Shown here piece by piece: positions 59,110 through 64,000 of a stretch of 64,000 nucleotides of DNA. This DNA is from Pseudomonas syringae (GTDB taxonomy: Bacteria; Pseudomonadota; Gammaproteobacteria; Pseudomonadales; Pseudomonadaceae). The notes under the pieces are model-generated. The model searched no databases. It had not been told where the DNA came from and worked only from the letters and a program-made list of their open reading frames with translations. The position numbers and the translations under genes were made by a program. Numbering within the stretch: the stretch's first letter is position 1; each line of letters opens with the position of its first letter. The stretch covers positions 163,587 through 227,586 of the forward strand of contig NZ_JPQU01000045.1 in assembly GCF_000737245.1 (NCBI RefSeq), in the 5' to 3' direction.

Positions 59110-60474
59110 TCAGAATTCGTGATCGGCGTTGTCCGGGTTCAGGTCGGTGATGCCGAGCTTGCCAGCGGCTTGCTCGATGGCACCGGTCTGTTTGACCAGC
59201 GCGCCGATAGCGTCGCGAACGATCTGGTTGCCTTCGGTGTTACCCGCAGCGATCAGTTGATCGAAGTGCTGGCCTTTGTTGGCTTGATCGACGATGGCTT
59301 GCAGTTTGGCCTGGGTGGCGTCCAGGTCGGCGCGCAGGGTGGCGTCGGTGGCTGGATCGGCTTTGGCAACCAGGGACGACAGGCTAGGGCCGCTGATTTT
59401 GGTGCCGTCTACACGGGTGTATTCGCCCAGGTAAACGTTGCGAATGCCTTTGCCGTTGTAGAAGTGCGAGTTGTGCGTGTTGTCGCTGAAGCAGTCGTGT
59501 TCGTCTTCGCTGGAGTTGGCTTCCAGTGCCACTTTCATGCGCTCGCCGGCCAGCTCGCCCAGCGACAGGCTGCCCATGCCGAAGAGCATTTTGCGCAGGC
59601 CGCTTTCGCCGGATTCGGCTTCCAGGGTCGCGCGATAGTTATCGGCTACGCCTGGCTTCCAGTTGTTGGACATTTCTTCCAGGTCGCTGACCAGCAGCTC
59701 GGTCACTGCTTTCAGGTAGGCGCGACGACGATCGTTGTGACCGCCGGTGCCGCCAGCGCCTTCGATGTAATCCGAAGCCGGACGCTCGCCAGCACCCGGA
59801 CCATTGCCGTGCAGGTCCTGGCCCCAGAGCAGGAATTCAATAGCGTGGTAGCCCGTTGCAACGTTGGCTTCCGAACCGCCCAGTTCGTTCAGGCTGGCGA
59901 GTTTTTCAGCGGTGATGTCTTTGACGTCAACCTTGTCTTCGCCAACCTGAACTTCGGTATTGGCGATGATGTTGGCGGTTGCACCCGGGTTGCCCAGCGC
60001 GTGCTGGTAATCCTTGGCGACGTAGTCGATCAGGCCTTCGTCCAGGGGCCAGGCGTTAACCTGTCCTTCCCAGTCGTCGATGATGGTGTTGCCGAAGCGG
60101 AAGACTTCGCTCTGCATGTAAGGCACGCGAGCTGCAACCCAGGCGTCGCGGGCTGCCTTGAGCGTCTGGTCGCTGGGCGCCGCGAGGAAAGTGTCGATGG
60201 CTGTACGCAGGGTTTTGGCAGTGGCTTCAGCGTCGCTGAACACGGCGTAGACCATGTTGGCGTAGTTGGCGACTACTGCTTTGGAAGCAGCGTCCGCCGT
60301 TTGCGCAGCTGCGGCTGGAGCTGGAGCCGCAGCAGTCGGAGCGGGTGCAGCGGCAGGGGCTGGAGCCGGAGCAGATGCGGGGGCTGGCGCGGCGGCTTTT
60401 TTATCGTCGCCGCAACCGGCGAGGGAAATGGCGATGGCCAGCAGACTAGCGGTTGCCAATGGCATACGAATCAT
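59110..60474 (-). CDS. icmP: Imelysin-family lipoprotein, IcmP-like
   Basis: Periplasmic lipoprotein (454 residues; lipobox SLAGC with Cys21). A low-complexity Ala/Pro linker spans about 27-62, followed by an imelysin domain with an intact GxHxxE motif (GYHAIEFLLWGQDLHGNG). The family (IcmP, IrpA, EfeO) is tied to iron uptake; the insulin-cleaving activity given to P. aeruginosa IcmP is not obvious from sequence. A good Fur box lies 60 bp upstream. An in-frame ATG three codons in (60465) is possible. Confidence 0.9.
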   Translation of the reverse strand: MIRMPLATASLLAIAISLAGCGDDKKAAAPAPASAPAPAPAAAPAPTAAAPAPAAAAQTADAASKAVVANYANMVYAVFSDAEATAKTLRTAIDTFLAAPSDQTLKAARDAWVAARVPYMQSEVFRFGNTIIDDWEGQVNAWPLDEGLIDYVAKDYQHALGNPGATANIIANTEVQVGEDKVDVKDITAEKLASLNELGGSEANVATGYHAIEFLLWGQDLHGNGPGAGERPASDYIEGAGGTGGHNDRRRAYLKAVTELLVSDLEEMSNNWKPGVADNYRATLEAESGESGLRKMLFGMGSLSLGELAGERMKVALEANSSEDEHDCFSDNTHNSHFYNGKGIRNVYLGEYTRVDGTKISGPSLSSLVAKADPATDATLRADLDATQAKLQAIVDQANKGQHFDQLIAAGNTEGNQIVRDAIGALVKQTGAIEQAAGKLGITDLNPDNADHEF

Positions 60475-60533
60475 GACGGAATCCTGCGTCTAGAGGGTTT
60501 AAGGCGCCCGGCGCCCAAAAAAAGCTGCGACAT

Positions 60534-60552
60534 AATGCGAAAGATTTGCATT
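60534..60552. promoter_or_regulatory. Candidate Fur box upstream of icmP
   Basis: AATGCGAAAGATTTGCATT is a palindrome-like 19-mer matching the Pseudomonas Fur consensus AATGATAATNATTATCATT at 13 of 18 defined positions, 60-78 bp before the start codon. It supports iron-repressed expression. Confidence 0.65.
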
Positions 60553-60647
60553 CGATGTAAAGGCATATTGCCCAGACCGGAATGAGAGGTGGGGGGAGCT
60601 TGTAATAAAGTGTTTCAATATGCACAGCTACTTGGCAGGTCTCGCAC

Positions 60648-60741
60648 CTGTGGGAGCGAATTCATTCGCGAAGGCAATATTAACGTCGATGAAGCTTTAT
60701 CGAGTGTACTGGCCCCTTCGCGAATGAATTCGCTCCCACAG
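60648..60741. repeat. REP pair (BIME), CTGTGGGAGCGAATTC type
   Basis: Inverted cores carrying GAATTCATTCGCGAA in place of GAGCTTGCTCGCGAA; a third sequence variant of the REP core in this window. Confidence 0.85.
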
Positions 60742-60768
60742 ATTTGATTCGTCGAACGCCATCCATAC

Positions 60769-62820
60769 CTACAAAACCTCAACATTACTGCGTTGCGCCT
60801 GTTTCAGATAAGCCAGCAGCTCACGGGCGGGCAGGGGCTTGCTGTAGAGGTAGCCCTGGCCTTCATGGCAGCCTTCGGAAATGATGTAGGCCTCTTGCTC
60901 GACAGTTTCCACCCCTTCAGCGATGACCTGCATGCCCAGGCTTTTGCCCAGCTGGATGATGGCGCGCACGATGGTTGCGTCGTCATCGTCATCGATCAGG
61001 TCCTGCACGAAGCTCTTGTCGATCTTGATCTTGTCCAGAGGCAAGCTCTTGAGGTAACTCAGGGACGAATAGCCCGTCCCGAAGTCGTCGATGGCGATCA
61101 GTGCGCCGGAGCGACGCAGGCTCAGCAGATGCTGGGCGGCGGTGCTGATGTCTTCCATCAGCCCGGTTTCAGTGACTTCCAGCTCAAGGCTGCGTGGAGG
61201 CAAGCGATAGATCTGCAACAGGTTGTTCACCACCCGGGGCAGCTCGGAGTGGTGCAACTGCACGGTAGACAGGTTGACCGCCATGCGCAGGTCGGTGAAG
61301 CCCTGATCATGCCATTCACGCAACTGGCGACAGGCCTGATCCAGCACCCATTCGCCAATGGCAATGATGGTGCCGTTCTGCTCGGCCAGCGGAATGAACA
61401 GGTCGGGTGGCACCATGCCGTGTTCTGGATGCTGCCAGCGAATCAGCGCTTCCACACCCACCACCCGATGATCCCGGTAGCTGATTTGCGGTTGATACAC
61501 CAGATAGAGCTGATTGCGCGGCAAGGCTTCGCGCAGGTCTTTTTCCAGTTCGCGGCGGCGGCGTATTTCGCTGTCAACGCTGGCGATATAGAACTGATAG
61601 CGATTGCGCGAGCGTGTCTTGGCCAGGGTCATGGTCTGCTCGGCCTTTTGCAGCAGCTTTTCAGTGCTGTCGCCATCCTCCGGGAACAGCGTGATACCGA
61701 TAGTGGCGCGCAGGCGGATTTCCTGATGATCCAGGGCAAAGGGTGCCTCAAGATCATCGAGGATATTCTGTGCCAGCTCGGCAGCTTCGTAGGGCTGCTC
61801 GATGTCGGCCTGCACCAGTGCGAACTGGTCGCCGCCCAGGCGGGCCAGCGCACCCAGCCGGCCGCTGTGACCGCGCAGGCGGTCGGCCAGAGCCAGCAGT
61901 AGTTGGTCGCCAGTCTGATAGCTGAATTGTTCGTTGATGCCTTTGAAGTCATCCAGCCCGACACAAATAACGGCCACCCGGCGTTGCAGGCGACCCGCGT
62001 CTACGAGGATTTTGTCCAGTTGTTGTTGCAGTTGCTGTCGATTGGGCAGGCCGGTCAGAAAGTCGTATTGGGCCATGCGCAGCAGACTGTTTTCCGCCTC
62101 ATGGCGCAAATGCGTGTTGCGTTCGATGGAGGCCAGCAATTGGTTGGCGGTATTGACCCAGACACCCAGCTCGTTCTTCTCGTGGCCCTTGAGTAGCGGC
62201 AATTGGTGCTCGCTGGGCCGGTCCGGGTTGATGTTGGTCAGATGCTCGATGATTCGGGACAAGGGCTTGGTCAGCAACCAGTGGTAGACCAGATACAGCA
62301 CCAGGCCCATCGCCAAGGCTCGCAGCATGCCGGAAATGAAAATGATCACCGCATTGATGATGAACTCTTCGCCATAGGTGGCGGTGTCCAGGGTTATGCG
62401 CAAGTCCCCGTAATATTCGCTATAGGGGCTGCGGCCGACGAGTTGGGTGGTGAAGCTGCGCTGCTGGCCGAGGATGATATCGGTGAGCCAGCGGGTCGAC
62501 GAAGCTTTGAGTGGCCGTTCCTTCTCGGCCAGCAAGGTTTCATTGGGGTGGCCAATGGAAGCCATGCGCACCGCGTCGTCCTGAAACAACCCTTCGATAA
62601 CCTGCATGCCCATCTCTCGATCAAGGCTATAGACGGCCTGTGTCGATGGATCGCGAAACATATCAAGGATTCTTTCAGCATCGCTGGCTACGGCCTGCCG
62701 GGTTTTGTACGCGTCGTAGACGATTTGCGCACAACTCAACACCACGCCCACGATCAGTGCCGACAAAAGCACCACTCGCAGCAGCTTCACAGAAAGGCTG
62801 TTTTTGAGTTCCAGCTTCAA
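60769..62820 (-). CDS. bifA: c-di-GMP phosphodiesterase BifA
   Basis: Membrane enzyme degrading c-di-GMP (683 residues). Helices near the N terminus (about 10-32) and at about 165-190 flank a periplasmic sensor; then a degenerate GGDEF (ARLGGDQFALV) and an intact EAL domain (GVEALIRWQHPEHG, AIDDFGTGYSSL, IDKSFVQDL). A TTG at 62820 is chosen: AAGGA lies 6 nt upstream and the protein then starts MKLELKNSLSVKLLRV like other BifA. The longer ATG start at 62871 has no such support. BifA governs biofilm and motility. Confidence 0.92.
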   Translation of the reverse strand: MKLELKNSLSVKLLRVVLLSALIVGVVLSCAQIVYDAYKTRQAVASDAERILDMFRDPSTQAVYSLDREMGMQVIEGLFQDDAVRMASIGHPNETLLAEKERPLKASSTRWLTDIILGQQRSFTTQLVGRSPYSEYYGDLRITLDTATYGEEFIINAVIIFISGMLRALAMGLVLYLVYHWLLTKPLSRIIEHLTNINPDRPSEHQLPLLKGHEKNELGVWVNTANQLLASIERNTHLRHEAENSLLRMAQYDFLTGLPNRQQLQQQLDKILVDAGRLQRRVAVICVGLDDFKGINEQFSYQTGDQLLLALADRLRGHSGRLGALARLGGDQFALVQADIEQPYEAAELAQNILDDLEAPFALDHQEIRLRATIGITLFPEDGDSTEKLLQKAEQTMTLAKTRSRNRYQFYIASVDSEIRRRRELEKDLREALPRNQLYLVYQPQISYRDHRVVGVEALIRWQHPEHGMVPPDLFIPLAEQNGTIIAIGEWVLDQACRQLREWHDQGFTDLRMAVNLSTVQLHHSELPRVVNNLLQIYRLPPRSLELEVTETGLMEDISTAAQHLLSLRRSGALIAIDDFGTGYSSLSYLKSLPLDKIKIDKSFVQDLIDDDDDATIVRAIIQLGKSLGMQVIAEGVETVEQEAYIISEGCHEGQGYLYSKPLPARELLAYLKQAQRSNVEVL

Positions 62821-63130
62821 ATGGTCATTCCTTAATCCGTGCCGGGTACTTGCAACCTTTGCCACCATCAAAAGCAGTCGAGCCGGAAACGGGCGCTGGG
62901 CGATCCAGCGGCCTGGTCACCTGATTCCTTGCGTCGGGCTGGCTTTGAACCAGATTCAGCCATTTTCACTGTGTCGGACAAAAACCTCTGAAACTTGAAC
63001 CTGATCGTAAAACCCAAGCGCTGATATTAGTCCGCTATCTTTCCCTGACAATACCTGAAACGCATTTCAGGCGTGAAAAAAAACCCGGCAATGCCGGGTT
63101 TCTTTCTATACCGAAATACAGCTACTGAAA
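62821..63130. other. Gap between bifA and sodB
   Basis: Holds the bifA promoter and leader and, near sodB, its terminator. No gene or repeat element seen. Confidence 0.5.
63081..63101 (-). terminator. Rho-independent terminator after sodB
   Basis: AAACCCGGCA and TGCCGGGTTT arms around one base (in practice a CCCGG stem) with a T run on the minus strand, 30 bp after the sodB stop. Confidence 0.85.
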
Positions 63131-63712
63131 TCAGGCCGCGTATTGCTTGGCGACGAAGTCCCAGTTGACCAGATTCCAGAACGCTTCAACGTATTTAGGA
63201 CGCAGATTGCGGTAGTCGATGTAGTAGGCGTGTTCCCAGACATCACAGGTCAGCAACGGAGTGTCGCCGCTGGTCAGTGGGTTGCCTGCGCCGATGGTGC
63301 TGGCCAGAGCCAGGGAACCGTCCGCTTTCTTGACCAGCCAGCCCCAGCCGGAACCGAAGGTGCCGATGGAGGTTTTGCTGAATTCTTCTTTGAACTTGTC
63401 AAACGAGCCGAAAGCCGAGTTGATGGCATCAGCCAGCGCGCCGGTAGGTTCGCCGCCAGCGTTTGGCGCCAGGCAGTTCCAGTAGAACGTGTGGTTCCAG
63501 ACTTGAGCGGCGTTGTTGAAGATGCCACCCGAAGAAGTCTTGATGATTTCTTCCAGCGTCTTGCCTTCGAACTCGGTGCCTGGCACCAGGTTGTTCAGGT
63601 TCACGACGTAGGTGTTGTGGTGCTTGTCGTGGTGATATTCCAGTGTCTCTGCGGAAATGTGCGGCACCAGAGCGTCTTTGGCGTAGGGCAGTGGAGGCAA
63701 TTCAAAAGCCAT
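63131..63712 (-). CDS. sodB: Iron superoxide dismutase
   Basis: Cytoplasmic superoxide dismutase (193 residues, the usual length). The iron ligands lie in LEYHHDKHHNTYV, WNHTFYWNC and DVWEHAYYIDY; Fe-type features such as the AQVWNHTFYW block are present. Single gene upstream of bifA, the order I recall from P. aeruginosa. Usually expressed when iron is plentiful. Confidence 0.97.
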   Translation of the reverse strand: MAFELPPLPYAKDALVPHISAETLEYHHDKHHNTYVVNLNNLVPGTEFEGKTLEEIIKTSSGGIFNNAAQVWNHTFYWNCLAPNAGGEPTGALADAINSAFGSFDKFKEEFSKTSIGTFGSGWGWLVKKADGSLALASTIGAGNPLTSGDTPLLTCDVWEHAYYIDYRNLRPKYVEAFWNLVNWDFVAKQYAA

Positions 63713-64000
63713 GGTTTATCTCCTAATCAGGTCAGTTGCGGTGAGCGCAAGGCCGATCACGGGCGGCCAGACAGAACAAAACATACGCCGGTGAGTTTGT
63801 ACTCTTTGCGACGCAGGGTCTGGATCATAGCACCGGGCCTGCGGCTTAACCACGCAACAACTGTGTGGGATAGAGGTTCCAGAGCGTTTGCCGAAAGGTG
63901 GGTTTCGATCTGTAGGAGATTCTATGGTTGCTCGCAAGCGGATGTGACGACGTGGGACCGGCTTTAGCCGGGAAGAGGCCAGTACATCTACCCGATATTT
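63713..64000. other. sodB upstream region and start of a REP-like element
   Basis: No gene supported. A CGTGGGACCGGCTTTAGCC core starts at 63951, the same family as 14745-14836, cut by the window edge. Confidence 0.55.

Overview
The window is from a fluorescent-group Pseudomonas chromosome. Evidence: a gtsABCD-oprB glucose uptake cluster beside hexR and zwf-pgl-eda (Entner-Doudoroff pathway), a ColR/ColS two-component system, a cyoABCDE quinol oxidase, sodB-bifA, and many copies of the short palindromic REP elements found throughout these genomes. GC content and codon use look typical of the genus across most of the window. I see no rRNA, tRNA, CRISPR array, transposase or integrase.

Layout. 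1-5.5 kb: glucose ABC transporter (first gene cut by the window edge) and the outer-membrane porin OprB. 5.7-10.7 kb: hexose-6-phosphate mutarotase, the regulator HexR and, divergently, zwf-pgl-eda; together these carry periplasmic glucose through to pyruvate and glyceraldehyde-3-phosphate. 10.8-14.6 kb: a class V aminotransferase, a DUF3820 protein, a DUF2383 protein with a good sigma-54 promoter, and a membrane diguanylate cyclase. 14.9-21.3 kb: an MdtA/MdtC-like RND pump with its own heavy-metal-type response regulator and kinase. 21.7-28.3 kb: a chaperone-usher fimbrial cluster (mini-pilin, pilin, chaperone, usher, second chaperone, tip adhesin) with a REP element inside the last gene's 5' end. 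28.3-33 kb: small conserved genes, a GNAT enzyme, CheV, and flavohemoglobin. 33.4-39.3 kb: DsbB and the cytochrome bo3 operon. 39.4-43.3 kb: colR-colS and the ColR-type operon of a methyltransferase, a WapQ/InaA-like kinase and a small secreted protein.

43.3-54.0 kb is the most interesting part. Reading leftward from 53977 there is a tightly packed seven-gene operon: a 'thermostable hemolysin' family protein (GNAT-like acyltransferase fold), an AMP-dependent acyl ligase, a haem-oxygenase-like diiron oxidase candidate, a short-chain dehydrogenase, a secreted TPR protein, and a QseB/PmrA-type response regulator with its kinase. It is followed after 85 bp on the same strand by the MexV-MexW efflux pump. 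Two 17-bp sites made of CTTAAG-like half sites, the pattern bound by PmrA/QseB regulators, lie upstream of the first gene. As I remember the P. aeruginosa order, the genes on both sides (sodB, bifA, icmP, di-heme protein, imelysin, DUF1513, then mexV, mexW, inaA, methyltransferase, colS, colR) are contiguous there, so the seven-gene block and the neighbouring cytochrome b561 look inserted at the DUF1513/mexV junction. I propose it as a self-regulated biosynthesis system for an unidentified fatty-acyl-derived small molecule, possibly exported by MexVW.

54.1-64 kb: cytochrome b561; a periplasmic iron-type cluster (DUF1513, imelysin, di-heme oxidoreductase and the IcmP-like imelysin, the last with a candidate Fur box); the c-di-GMP phosphodiesterase BifA; and iron superoxide dismutase SodB.
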